Made by a program: the position numbers and the translations under genes
Shown here: positions 9,301 through 17,293 of the stretch, in pieces
Position numbering within the stretch: position 1 is the stretch's first letter
How the letters are laid out: each line of letters opens with the position of its first letter
Assembly: GCA_027600665.1 (NCBI GenBank)
Contig: JADGJL010000002.1
Location: forward strand, 62,001 to 126,000
Reading direction: 5' to 3'
From: Irineochytrium annulatum
Lineage: Eukaryota > Chytridiomycota > Chytridiomycetes > Chytridiales > Chytridiaceae
Length of the DNA stretch: 64,000 nt
The notes under the pieces: generated by a model
Databases searched by the model: none
Told to the model about the DNA's origin: nothing
What the model saw: the letters and a program-made list of their open reading frames with translations, nothing else

Positions 9301-9968
9301 TCGGCATAATAGGCTTTCTGGTCACCGGGAGCCTCAAAGTCCCAACTGCCGTTCGGTTCGTTATAAAACGTCAGATATTTCACGTTGTCGTAACCGCGGT
9401 TCAGTATCAATTCCTCCAGCAGGACAGAGGCAGAAGCGGCATAAGCATCCAAATCAGCTGGCGCACTCGTCCATGGATCAATGCCCGGTATTGTGAACCA
9501 GTCATGCACAGTCGATCCGACTTTCCAACCAAAGTTTAGCTCAATTTCGGTTCCGGCAGCCTTGAAGGCGTCGAGATATTTGTAGAAAGCTTTCATTTTG
9601 GCACTGTCCCATGTATAGGTTCCTTTCGCGGGTTCCATCCAGTCGATCTGAAACCACACTCTGGCCACCTTGGGCTGAATGGTCTGAATTCGCTTGTTGT
9701 CTACCTCCCAGTGGGCTTCCGAATAGCCGTATTGAGTTTGCCCGGGCATGAGGGCCGTAGGAATGGTGTTGACGCCGACGCCGAGAAAATCATCCTGAAT
9801 CACATCACTCGTATCCATCGTAATTGTGTGGCTGGTACGGTTCAGATTCTGGCTCTCGTTCTGATCCGCATAAATGAGGGAAGGAGCGGGAACAAACGAA
9901 GCGAGCATGGTGGATATAAGGAACGGAATTGCCCATCGTGAAGCTAAACGACCGGATCTACTTTTCAT
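6366..9968 (-). CDS. Secreted clan GH-A glycosidase with Ig-like, chitobiase-like and three C-terminal beta-modules
   Basis: 1200 residues with a ribosome site AAGGAGA. There is a Sec signal peptide at about 1-34. The (beta/alpha)8 domain at about 50-385 carries the clan GH-A marks: acid/base Glu204 in TFYNEPNG and nucleophile Glu301 in HLTEFGWA, resembling GH39/GH30/GH5-type enzymes; the exact family is not certain. Then follow a beta domain (about 385-480), a bacterial Ig-like domain (about 485-570), a chitobiase C-terminal-like domain with RYTTDGSEPT (about 578-655), and a small cysteine-bearing module with VAYGADGLFNYS (about 660-722). Last are three about 150-residue repeats (about 735-1200), each with the phrases GTQSFDIYFDDQ or similar and D[DN][IV]xI, probably carbohydrate-binding. 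The substrate is unknown. It is transcribed away from the GH140-like gene, sharing a promoter region with a cre-like site. Confidence 0.85.
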   Translation of the reverse strand: MKSRSGRLASRWAIPFLISTMLASFVPAPSLIYADQNESQNLNRTSHTITMDTSDVIQDDFLGVGVNTIPTALMPGQTQYGYSEAHWEVDNKRIQTIQPKVARVWFQIDWMEPAKGTYTWDSAKMKAFYKYLDAFKAAGTEIELNFGWKVGSTVHDWFTIPGIDPWTSAPADLDAYAASASVLLEELILNRGYDNVKYLTFYNEPNGSWDFEAPGDQKAYYAEMVNKTSARLTVDGLRDLIEIWGPEETGAPAWIEYMKQYADDAIDGYSFHVYGESYEGLGNAFALRKGYVGDKPLHLTEFGWADDQASNWDAGYANSVIQTANMGVKSALMWQLNGVWTNDPTGGTNGTYTMWDALVLGLTPRKTFYIAGMLNRYIPEHSEVLAVDTGGSNDVRAAAFRGDDGNYTVLVETKAGTEKEIKLNFGDTAVNQTFRKFVYNNDIVQEANAVLPPVAATFPGGNSLTDTNVDGDYNVIIYTTRPAETQVKLDEVNPTVRSGDSITLGAEVIDNTGSVTWSVVGQNNGTINSSSGVYQAPQVTDETLIAVRATSTADPSAYGVALVRVLPSSQAGKVEVPTFSLDRHIFPSSEVLYLETTTSGAQIRYTTDGSEPTAQSSLYVRPIVLNEGSLAHYKAKAFKNGLQPSGTVSSLYQIGQISSAPDGYKLCMIENGGECYFQGKAVVAYGADGLFNYSIQENGVACTSAMLGDPIPGVDKRCFVNLEIPDELPVVTFFNAGFEKPATTSARPGPMTNGWVFDSRSGVQHNNGPFQATAAPQGVQTGYLKTDGGVSGTIRQSIHFKPGTYQMSFKAAKRTSFGGTQSFDIYFDDQVIGSYRPESSNFQTFRTEPFESAGGKHTIKFVATTTDGDNTAFIDDVRITLPQTPEDPYITNSSFESPGVTDPSGTVSGITAGWSFNDQAGILRSGSSMTSTPAPAGVQAAFVRTQDGVHGSFQQSLTFPAGSYVMNLKAAAQNAGQAQPVQIEVDGQTVATITPSGSTYESFTTDWFTVEPGSHTILFSATGTGTGATFIDQVSIEKVAVPDYAALQHGGFESPTVTSQNGVAVASGDGWSFKNNAGRIRNGSVFGASNAPEGTQAAYLQTLNGKQGEFSQSLIFPAGHYAIQFQSAKRSSFGGQQSFDVYMDDQLLGSFIPTSGAYAEFTTNSFQLNKPGKHQLRFVATSGTGDNTAFVDDIVITAIP

Positions 9969-10280
9969 TTCAGCTCTCCTTTTTCATGGTTTACCGCAAG
10001 GGCTACTCCATGAGGTGGTTTAAGACAGTCGACTTGCGGCACTTAAAATGATAGCGTTTACAATATAAGTCAGATTTGAATTATCCATGGATACAGTTGA
10101 AAAAATAACGGCTGAGGTTGAACAAAACGAAGCCGGGTTGAACGATTCTGCTTGGTAAAGGCCCTTTACGAATACAAATGTGCATTTTATGCTTTTATTA
10201 GAGAGTGTTTCGTCAGAAACATGAAAATGATCGTCATAGCAATGCCCATGGAACTGTAAAAATAAGGAGGGTCCAATAAC
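9969..10280. other. Divergent promoter region between secreted glycosidase and GH140-like gene
   Basis: A 312-bp gene-free stretch. It holds the ribosome site and start of the minus-strand glycosidase, the cre-like site at 10049-10062, and an AT-rich part ending in the AAGGAGG site of the gene at 10281. I see no clear sigma-A hexamer pair or RNA element. Confidence 0.6.
10049..10062 (+). promoter_or_regulatory. cre-like site in divergent glycosidase promoter region
   Basis: TGATAGCGTTTACA matches the cre consensus with one mismatch (T for A at position 4). It is 80 bp before the minus-strand glycosidase start and 218 bp before the GH140-like start. Confidence 0.55.
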
Positions 10281-11633
10281 ATGTCAACTAATCCATACTC
10301 TACCATCACTGCGCTTCAGGTTTCCGACACCGGTCGCTATCTGGAAACGTCGGAAGGAGTCCCTTTTTTCTGGCTTGGTGACACGGCTTGGGAACTTCTG
10401 CATCGTTTGAACCGGGAAGAGAGTGAACTGTACCTTCGTACAAGGGCCAACCAGCGTTTCACGGTCATTCAAACGGTGCTGCTGGCCGAGTTCAGCGGTA
10501 CCACAACGGGCAATGCTCAAGGCAGACTGCCTTTTCATATGGACGAGAACGGTCAACCTGAACCAATCCGTCCGGATACCGATGGACCTTATTCCTATTG
10601 GGATCATGTAGACGCTATGCTTCAACTTGCAGGCAATCTGGGTCTGTATGTTGCACTGCTCCCGACTTGGGGTGACAAGTTCAACAGGAAGTGGGGGAAA
10701 GGCCCAGAAGTATTTTCACCGGAAACGGCCTTTGATTACGGAAAATGGCTGGGAGAGCGATACGCTGAATATCCTCAGATTATCTGGGTACTGGGGGGAG
10801 ACCGTCCTCTGGAGACAAAGCGTCATTTCGCAATTGTCACGTCCATGGCACAGGGGCTGAAACAAGGCGGTGCCCGGCAGCTAATGACGTTCCATCCACC
10901 GGGATGCGATTCATCTTCTCGCCAACTGCATGATGAGCCGTGGCTTGATTTCAACATGATTCAATCCGGACACGGGGAGCGGGAGATTACCAATGATAGA
11001 CGTGTGCAGCAAGATTATGAACGTAAGCCGGCAAAACCCACGCTGGATGCCGAGCCATGTTACGAGGATATTCCTGTCGGATTTCGGGGTGAACAAGGTT
11101 ATTTCGATGCAGCGGATGTGAGGAAAGCTGCGTATTACGCTTTATTTGCCGGTGCGCTGGGTCATACGTATGGACACCATTCCATATGGTCAATGTACCA
11201 AGGTCCGCATGATCTCATTGAATCGAACAGCCAAGGGGATTATTTCATTATGTCCTGGCGGGAAGCACTGCATCGTCCTGGTGCGGAGCAGATGCGCCAT
11301 GCGCGTGCATTACTCGAAGGGGAGCTGGGCCCGGATTGGAGACCCAATTCGAATCTGATTCATCAGAACCGTGCAGGCGCAAATCATGCCGTAGCTGCAC
11401 AGAGTAAATATAACGCTTACATTTATCTAGCCAATGGCTTGTACGTCGATGTCGTCATGGGGTATATTGAGGGCAAGAAAACAAATGCCATGTGGTTTTG
11501 CCCCAGAACAGGAGATACAACCAAGGTTTCTTCAGATTCAGATTCTACAATACCGAATCAAGGCATTAAACGTTTTGCAGCCCCAACCAGCGGAAGAGGG
11601 AATGACTGGATTTTGATTTTGAAGGGGGTCTAA
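10281..11633 (+). CDS. DUF4038 / GH140-like glycoside hydrolase (apiosidase-type)
   Basis: 450 residues with no signal peptide, hence cytoplasmic; it starts behind AAGGAGG. The protein is a single TIM-barrel of the DUF4038 type followed by a small C-terminal beta domain (about 360-450) of the kind annotated as a putative collagen-binding domain. Family marks are PFFWLGDTAWELLHRL near the N-terminus, IIWVLGGDRP (Asp174) and TLDAEPCYEDIP (Glu258). The last two are the likely catalytic pair, by analogy with GH140 apiosidase. Characterised GH140 enzymes remove apiose from pectic rhamnogalacturonan II; this member may have another target. It is the first gene of a run with the YesN/YesM genes, only 3 bp before the regulator. 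Confidence 0.82.
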   Translation: MSTNPYSTITALQVSDTGRYLETSEGVPFFWLGDTAWELLHRLNREESELYLRTRANQRFTVIQTVLLAEFSGTTTGNAQGRLPFHMDENGQPEPIRPDTDGPYSYWDHVDAMLQLAGNLGLYVALLPTWGDKFNRKWGKGPEVFSPETAFDYGKWLGERYAEYPQIIWVLGGDRPLETKRHFAIVTSMAQGLKQGGARQLMTFHPPGCDSSSRQLHDEPWLDFNMIQSGHGEREITNDRRVQQDYERKPAKPTLDAEPCYEDIPVGFRGEQGYFDAADVRKAAYYALFAGALGHTYGHHSIWSMYQGPHDLIESNSQGDYFIMSWREALHRPGAEQMRHARALLEGELGPDWRPNSNLIHQNRAGANHAVAAQSKYNAYIYLANGLYVDVVMGYIEGKKTNAMWFCPRTGDTTKVSSDSDSTIPNQGIKRFAAPTSGRGNDWILILKGV

Positions 11634-11636
11634 TGC

Positions 11637-13247
11637 ATGTATAAGGTGATGATCGTAGAGGATGAAATGCTCGTTCGCATCGGACTGAAAAATTCCGTCG
11701 AATGGAGTAAATTCGGCTTGGAGGTTACGGCCGATTTCCCGGATGGCCTGGCCGCATGGGATTATTATGAGCGCGAGAAACCCGACGTGGTCATTACCGA
11801 TATCAGTATGCCCAGAATGGATGGAATGGAGCTGATCTCCAACATCCGCAAGCAAGACAAACATACACGCGTCATTGTGCTGTCATGTCTGGAAGAATTT
11901 GAATTGGCTCGCAAAGCACTGACACTGGATGTGTCCAGTTATATTCTTAAACTAACCATGACCGAAGAAGAGATTGAGCAGGTACTAACAGGGGTCAGGG
12001 AAGAGCTAGATCAGCAGCATATCCCACCCCAATCGCAAAAGACAGGGACGGCGTCTCCGGATATGGAGCTTGTGAAGGAAAAGATGTTTAAAGATTTTAT
12101 GTTCTATCGCATCTTCTCAACGCAGGAATTCGCCAGATTCGTCTCGGAGAGCGGTCTACGCCTTTCGCCCGTTCGTCTCGTCGTGTGCGTAATGGAAGTG
12201 GATCGATATGCCTCGCTCAAGGAACGTTTTCGGGATGAACACGGCCACTTGGTCAAGATGTCGCTGTTAAACATTTTAAGCGAGATTATGTCCGGTTATA
12301 AACGGGGAGAGGCGGTTCAGATCAACGATCGGCATTACGCGCTTGTATTGCATTATGCCGATATACTGTCCGAACAATCCATCGTGCAGGAACTTCGGCA
12401 GTTGCTCGAACATGTTCAGGATACGATCCGTCATTATTTCAACAGTACTGTTTCGTTCGGGATCAGCAGCATCAACGGGGGATATGACTCGCTGCCGAGA
12501 CAATATGCCGAGGCACAACGCGCGTTACAGCGTAAATTCATCACCGGCCCCGGACAACATCATCAAGGAATAGGGCGTGCAGACCATTCGGGCGTGCTTG
12601 AACGACTTGAACGGCTTCGAAGCCATACACCTCTTCGGGAATTGCTTCCTTCGCTCAAACAGAAAGAATATGACGAATTCCTGGATGAGATTGAACGTGG
12701 CATGAACGAAGAGCGAAAATCAATGGAGATCACGATCTACCAGTTTGTGCAATGGATTAATACGAATGTATATGATCATAACAATGAAAAAACGCTGCTG
12801 CTTAGCATGACCGAACAGTTGGAAATCTGTGACACGATGCCGGATATGCTTGACCAGGTCGTTATCTATATTGACACGTTGGTTGATTTAATTCGCAAGC
12901 GCTTACAAATGAGTGATGAGATTACCCGCGCCATTGAGTATATCAAACGTCATTATACCGAAAACATCAGCCTCCAGATGGTTGCAGACCATGTAGGTCT
13001 AAGCATGGGGTATCTCAGCAACCTGTTCCGGAGAGAGCTGCAGATCACTTATATTGATTATGTGAACCGTTATCGGATTGAACGCGCCAAGGACCTGCTT
13101 GCCCAAAATCAACTGCGCTCTTCCGATGTGCCGGTTCTGGTCGGCTTTTCGCCCGAGTATACGTATTTTAGCAAGGTATTCAAAAGAATCACGGGTCTTA
13201 ATCCGAACGAATACCGGCGCCAAACGACGCTCAAAGACAGAGGGTGA
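11637..13247 (+). CDS. YesN-type response regulator (receiver + AraC)
   Basis: 536 residues. The receiver domain (1-120) has acidic residues Glu8-Asp9, the phosphoacceptor Asp55 in DVVITDISMPRMDG and Lys105. The middle region is the variable linker of the family. The C-terminal about 100 residues are an AraC double helix-turn-helix (ISLQMVADHVGLSMGYLSNLFRR and VGFSPEYTYFSKVFKR, ending TGLNPNEYR). The ATG lies 3 bp after the previous stop with GAAGGGGG as ribosome site, and the kinase gene follows after 5 bp, so the three genes are translationally linked. It is expected to activate the downstream ABC importer and hydrolases on sensing an extracellular sugar (inference from family). Confidence 0.93.
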   Translation: MYKVMIVEDEMLVRIGLKNSVEWSKFGLEVTADFPDGLAAWDYYEREKPDVVITDISMPRMDGMELISNIRKQDKHTRVIVLSCLEEFELARKALTLDVSSYILKLTMTEEEIEQVLTGVREELDQQHIPPQSQKTGTASPDMELVKEKMFKDFMFYRIFSTQEFARFVSESGLRLSPVRLVVCVMEVDRYASLKERFRDEHGHLVKMSLLNILSEIMSGYKRGEAVQINDRHYALVLHYADILSEQSIVQELRQLLEHVQDTIRHYFNSTVSFGISSINGGYDSLPRQYAEAQRALQRKFITGPGQHHQGIGRADHSGVLERLERLRSHTPLRELLPSLKQKEYDEFLDEIERGMNEERKSMEITIYQFVQWINTNVYDHNNEKTLLLSMTEQLEICDTMPDMLDQVVIYIDTLVDLIRKRLQMSDEITRAIEYIKRHYTENISLQMVADHVGLSMGYLSNLFRRELQITYIDYVNRYRIERAKDLLAQNQLRSSDVPVLVGFSPEYTYFSKVFKRITGLNPNEYRRQTTLKDRG

Positions 13248-13252
13248 CATGA

Positions 13253-15076
13253 ATGAGAACATCCGTCAAATCCCTGTTTGTCTCCAGACAGCTCCGAACA
13301 CAGCTTATTCTGTATATTATGGTCATCAGCCTCGCCGTACTGGCGGGGGCTTCTTATTTTATTTATTCCTTTATGCAGAACATGATCAAAATCCAGAACG
13401 AACGGTTGCTCTACCAGCAATTCCAACAGCTTGACCATAACATAGGCGGCCTGGTGAAAGAGATCGATCGCCTATCCATGCTTTTTCTGCGGGATGATCA
13501 CATTCAGCAGTTTTTGTACAAAATTTCAGAGAAAACGGAAGAGGAATTTCTCGAATCGAAAAACGACGTGCAGCGGGTCATTGCCGATTTCATCGACAAC
13601 TACAACTATATTGACTCGATTTATATTACGGCGGATAATCTCGGGGCAGTAGGAGGCAGTCAGAAGCGGACGCTCGTTTACGATCGGGACGCATGGCAGC
13701 AGAGTTTCTTTACTTCCGAGCCCTTCCGTCAAACGCTCGAACAGTATCCTCATCTGGTTATGCATTCCGGGATCAAAAAATCATTCTACAATCCGTATCT
13801 GACCGGAGAGGACGATGGTTACCTGATCAGCCTGATGCGTGGCACGCGTGCCATCTATGATCCAACCACAAGCGCCACCCTGATTTTTAATATCGATGAA
13901 CGGTATCTATCATCCATCTACGCTACGGCGCTCAATAGTGAAGAAGGCGATATGTATATCGCCAGCGCTGACGGAACAATCATTTCGGCAAGTGAGGCGG
14001 ATCGGGTAGGGACGCAGAGCCACTTCATACCGGGAGCGGAATTGACGGACGGGGCCTACGGAAGCCTGGATGACGAAAAAGCCGGACGCAGCATGCAGGT
14101 TGTATATTACAAACTCCATGACGGCGGGTGGTACCTGCTGAAGGAAATTCCGCTCAGTCAATACGCAGACCAGATTCTGGGCGTTCAACGAATGCTTGTA
14201 CTCGTGTTCACGATTAGTGTGCTTGCGATATTCATAGCCTCCTATTTCTGGCTTCGCAAAATCATTAAACCCCTCAACCAATTGTCTAGCAAAATGAAAG
14301 ACATGAGCCGCGGTGAACTCGGGGTTACCGTCGATCACGTTCCGAATAATGAGCTGGGCACGGTCATTCGCCGCTTTAATGAGATGTCGCTCAGCATGGT
14401 AGAACTGGTGGACAAAAACAATGAGATTCAGGAGAAAAAGAGGGAGCTGGAACTGGAGGCATTGCAGTATCAGATTAATCCGCATTTTCTGTATAACACC
14501 TTGAACATGATCCGCTGGATGGCTGTCATTGTGAAGGCGGACAACATCGTAAATACGATTGTAGCACTGGGCAATATATTGCGCCCCGTATTCTCCAGCA
14601 AAGACTCCATGTGTTCTCTGCGGGACGAACTGTCGTATCTGGACAATTATCTGAAGATCATTAATATGCGATTCAACAATAATATTACATTTACAATGGA
14701 CGTGGATGAAGAGTGGATGGATTGTCAGGTGCCACGTTTTATCCTGCAACCGCTGCTGGAAAATTCCATTGCTTCCGGCAGACAGAGTGAAGATTTTGCC
14801 ATTCAGATTGGAATTACGGCCTCAGTCAACCAGGAACGTCTGATGCTGAGGGTCACCGATTCCGGCGTCGGAATGGATGCAGAGAGCATCTTAAAGTTAA
14901 ACGAAAAGCTGGCTAAGGGAGAATCGCCCAAATCCACTGTTGGGGGGAGCGGAATCGGACTGAATAACGTCAATAAACGGATTCGTTTGTATTATGGACC
15001 GGACTTCGGCATTCATTTCGTTCCGGCCGATCAGGGCGCAGAGGCCATCGTTACCTTGCCTGTACATCGATTATAG
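13253..15076 (+). CDS. YesM-type sensor histidine kinase
   Basis: 607 residues. Membrane segments lie at about 16-40 and 313-333, enclosing an extracellular sensing domain of Cache type. HAMP follows at about 334-385. The His_kinase domain carries phospho-accepting His411 in QINPHFLYNT, and an HATPase domain has the N-box QPLLENSI and the G-boxes DSGVGMD and GGSGIGLNNVNKR. It is an inner-membrane partner of the preceding regulator. The N-box is unusual after the Asn (ASGRQ where HG is common), which might alter ATP binding only slightly. The signal is unknown, probably an oligosaccharide or a lipoprotein-bound sugar. Confidence 0.93.
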   Translation: MRTSVKSLFVSRQLRTQLILYIMVISLAVLAGASYFIYSFMQNMIKIQNERLLYQQFQQLDHNIGGLVKEIDRLSMLFLRDDHIQQFLYKISEKTEEEFLESKNDVQRVIADFIDNYNYIDSIYITADNLGAVGGSQKRTLVYDRDAWQQSFFTSEPFRQTLEQYPHLVMHSGIKKSFYNPYLTGEDDGYLISLMRGTRAIYDPTTSATLIFNIDERYLSSIYATALNSEEGDMYIASADGTIISASEADRVGTQSHFIPGAELTDGAYGSLDDEKAGRSMQVVYYKLHDGGWYLLKEIPLSQYADQILGVQRMLVLVFTISVLAIFIASYFWLRKIIKPLNQLSSKMKDMSRGELGVTVDHVPNNELGTVIRRFNEMSLSMVELVDKNNEIQEKKRELELEALQYQINPHFLYNTLNMIRWMAVIVKADNIVNTIVALGNILRPVFSSKDSMCSLRDELSYLDNYLKIINMRFNNNITFTMDVDEEWMDCQVPRFILQPLLENSIASGRQSEDFAIQIGITASVNQERLMLRVTDSGVGMDAESILKLNEKLAKGESPKSTVGGSGIGLNNVNKRIRLYYGPDFGIHFVPADQGAEAIVTLPVHRL

Positions 15077-15267
15077 AAGAGGAGCTGCGGCTTCGAATGA
15101 TCCATGCTCTCGTGAGCTTCGCCGAAAGGCAGCACATGAGGGCGTTTTTTGCATATTGGAGCACTGCTTATTCGTTCAAGCGGAGTCTCAAAATTGTTCA
15201 AGTCGGCTCGGAAGGCAGCTTTGTTTTTTTCAAGCAAATCAGGGGATCTTTCATTCAAGGGCCATCA

Positions 15268-15281
15268 AGAAAGCGTTATCA
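15268..15281 (+). promoter_or_regulatory. cre-like site before ABC importer 1
   Basis: AGAAAGCGTTATCA matches the cre consensus with one mismatch (first base) and lies 46 bp before the first permease start. Confidence 0.5.
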
Positions 15282-15327
15282 TATGAATAAGCCAATACGA
15301 AAGCACACGTACAAAGGAGAAATTCAT

Positions 15328-16269
15328 ATGCAACGTACCAAGACCCTGAACAGAGCCGTAACCCAAAGGACCGGCAAGCTGAATCGCAAGGACGGCATAC
15401 ACCTCCTGCTTCTGGCCACACCATTTGTACTGTTTACGCTGGCCTTCAGCTACGTACCTTTATTCGGATGGATCTACGCATTCTTTGATTACAAACCAGG
15501 CATCCCACTTCAACAAACCCCTTTTCTGGGGCTGGAAAATTTCCGCAACATGCTGGATGATCCACGGATGGGACCCGTGCTGGCGAACACGCTGGCACTA
15601 AGCTTGTTGTCCATTGCAACCGCCCCCGTACCGATGCTGCTTGCCATACTGATCTCGGAAGTCCGCTCCGGCTGGTTCAAAAGGCTGGTGCAGACCGTCT
15701 CTACACTACCGAATTATATTAGCTGGATCATCGTATTTTCCCTCGCATTCAGCATGTTCAGTACGGAGGGAGCCGTCAATTCCATCATGATGAAAACGGG
15801 GATCGGCAGTCCACCCGTGGATATTCTCGGTAACTATGACCGGGTATGGACGGTGCAAACCTTGCTGCTGCTGTGGAAGTCCGCAGGATGGAGCGCCACC
15901 ATCTATCTAGCTGCCATCGTTGGCATCGACAGCGAACAGTATGATGCAGCCAAGGTGGATGGCGCCGGGCGCATGCGTACGATCTGGCACATTACGCTAC
16001 CGAGCATCATGCCGACCTTCATTGTGCTTTTGCTGCTCTCTGTCAGCAACCTGCTGTCCGCAGGGTTTGAGCAATATCTCGTATTCAGCAACGTCATGAT
16101 TGCAGACCGGATCGAAGTGCTTGACCTCTACGTGTACCGGCTCGGATTGGTGACAGGTGACTACTCGTACTCGACGGCTGTGGGCATTTTCAAAACGGTA
16201 ATTAGCGTTCTGCTGCTCTTCAGCGTCAACATTCTATCCAAGAAAGTTCGCGGTCAAGGCATCGTCTGA
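15328..16269 (+). CDS. Sugar ABC transporter permease (LplB-like)
   Basis: 313 residues from the ATG at 15328, behind AAAGGAG. An open frame reaches back to 15097, but that extension has no hydrophobic character or ribosome site and is rejected. There are six predicted membrane helices, starting LLLLATPFVLFTLAFSYVPLF. The EAA loop YDAAKVDGAGRMRTIWHITLP is the ATPase-contact signature of type I carbohydrate permeases. It pairs with the permease that follows 25 bp later and with the lipoprotein gene. No ATPase gene is present; such importers usually borrow a shared MsmX-type ATPase. Imports an unknown oligosaccharide. Confidence 0.93.
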   Translation: MQRTKTLNRAVTQRTGKLNRKDGIHLLLLATPFVLFTLAFSYVPLFGWIYAFFDYKPGIPLQQTPFLGLENFRNMLDDPRMGPVLANTLALSLLSIATAPVPMLLAILISEVRSGWFKRLVQTVSTLPNYISWIIVFSLAFSMFSTEGAVNSIMMKTGIGSPPVDILGNYDRVWTVQTLLLLWKSAGWSATIYLAAIVGIDSEQYDAAKVDGAGRMRTIWHITLPSIMPTFIVLLLLSVSNLLSAGFEQYLVFSNVMIADRIEVLDLYVYRLGLVTGDYSYSTAVGIFKTVISVLLLFSVNILSKKVRGQGIV

Positions 16270-16294
16270 CCCCAGGGAAAGGAGCAAAACAAAC

Positions 16295-17215
16295 ATGCGC
16301 ACACAACCCGCAGGACAGACGCTTCGTCCCGTCCGCCATACCGATTGGAAAGACCTTACGTTCACCCTTTTTAATTACATCGTGCTGTCCTTGCTTGTCA
16401 TCATCACCATCTATCCGTTCTATTATATCTTCATCTATTCAATCAGCGATCCCATCGAGGTTCAGAAAGGGGTATACTTCTGGCCAGCCGGCTTCTCCCT
16501 TGAAGCATACCAAGCGACGGTGAAATTGCCGGGCATCATGGACGCTGCCATTGTCAGTGTCTCCCGGACCGTGCTCGGAACGTTAATTACGGTGTTCAGC
16601 TGTTCCTTCTTTGCTTATCTCATTACCAAAGAAGAGATGCCATTCCGCAAAATCATTTACCGTTTTGTACTGATCACCATGTACTTCAATGCAGGCTTTA
16701 TCCCATGGTATCTGACGATGAAAACGTATGGATTGCAGAATAATTTCCTGCTGTACATCATTCCAAGCGCGATGTCGGGCTTTAACATCATCTTGATCAA
16801 AACGTTCATCGAACAGCTACCCGCATCCCTGGAGGAATCGGCCAAGATCGATGGGGCCGGGTACTTCCGGATCTATCGCAGCATTATTTTCCCGCTGTCG
16901 ATGCCGATTATCGCCACCATTGCCGTATTCTCCGCCGTAGGTCAGTGGAATACCTGGTTCGACAACTTTTTCCTGGTGGAAAATCCGAAGCTGCAAACGT
17001 TGCAACTGGTACTCTACAACTTCCTGAACCAGTCCAGTAACCTGTCCAACATGACGACAGATGAGTTGACCCGCGGCGATGTTGTCCGGACGCTCACACC
17101 GCAGTCCATTCGCATGACCATTACGATGCTTGTCACGCTGCCGATTGTCCTGGTGTATCCGATGCTGCAGCGGTATTTTGTCAAAGGCATCATGATGGGA
17201 GCCGTCAAGGGTTAA
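16295..17215 (+). CDS. Sugar ABC transporter permease (LplC/YtcP-like)
   Basis: 306 residues, starting at ATG behind GGGAAAGGAG. There are six predicted membrane helices and the EAA loop LEESAKIDGAGYFRIYRSIIFP. The C-terminus PMLQRYFVKGIMMGAVKG is typical of the second permease of LplBC-type importers. It forms the membrane channel with the upstream permease. Confidence 0.93.
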   Translation: MRTQPAGQTLRPVRHTDWKDLTFTLFNYIVLSLLVIITIYPFYYIFIYSISDPIEVQKGVYFWPAGFSLEAYQATVKLPGIMDAAIVSVSRTVLGTLITVFSCSFFAYLITKEEMPFRKIIYRFVLITMYFNAGFIPWYLTMKTYGLQNNFLLYIIPSAMSGFNIILIKTFIEQLPASLEESAKIDGAGYFRIYRSIIFPLSMPIIATIAVFSAVGQWNTWFDNFFLVENPKLQTLQLVLYNFLNQSSNLSNMTTDELTRGDVVRTLTPQSIRMTITMLVTLPIVLVYPMLQRYFVKGIMMGAVKG

Positions 17216-17293
17216 GGTTGTATATGGTGCAATCACACCGGATTATCCGGCAATCGCCGATAATTATAGAAGAAGAAACAGGAGGGTTATGAC

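Noticed and set aside
6561..9539. Several plus-strand frames of 60-170 codons over the 1200-residue glycosidase
   Set aside because: They lie opposite a protein with signal peptide and recognisable modules; none has a ribosome site.
13910..14749. 279-codon minus-strand frame inside the YesM-type kinase gene
   Set aside because: Antisense shadow of a well-conserved kinase; no family resemblance or ribosome site.
15080..15150. Possible terminator after the module 1 kinase gene (GC-rich stretch followed by a T-run)
   Set aside because: No convincing continuous stem could be drawn before the T-run; left unannotated.
15097..15327. Upstream extension of the importer 1 permease frame
   Set aside because: No ribosome site for the early start; the ATG at 15328 has AAAGGAG and gives a standard permease N-terminus.
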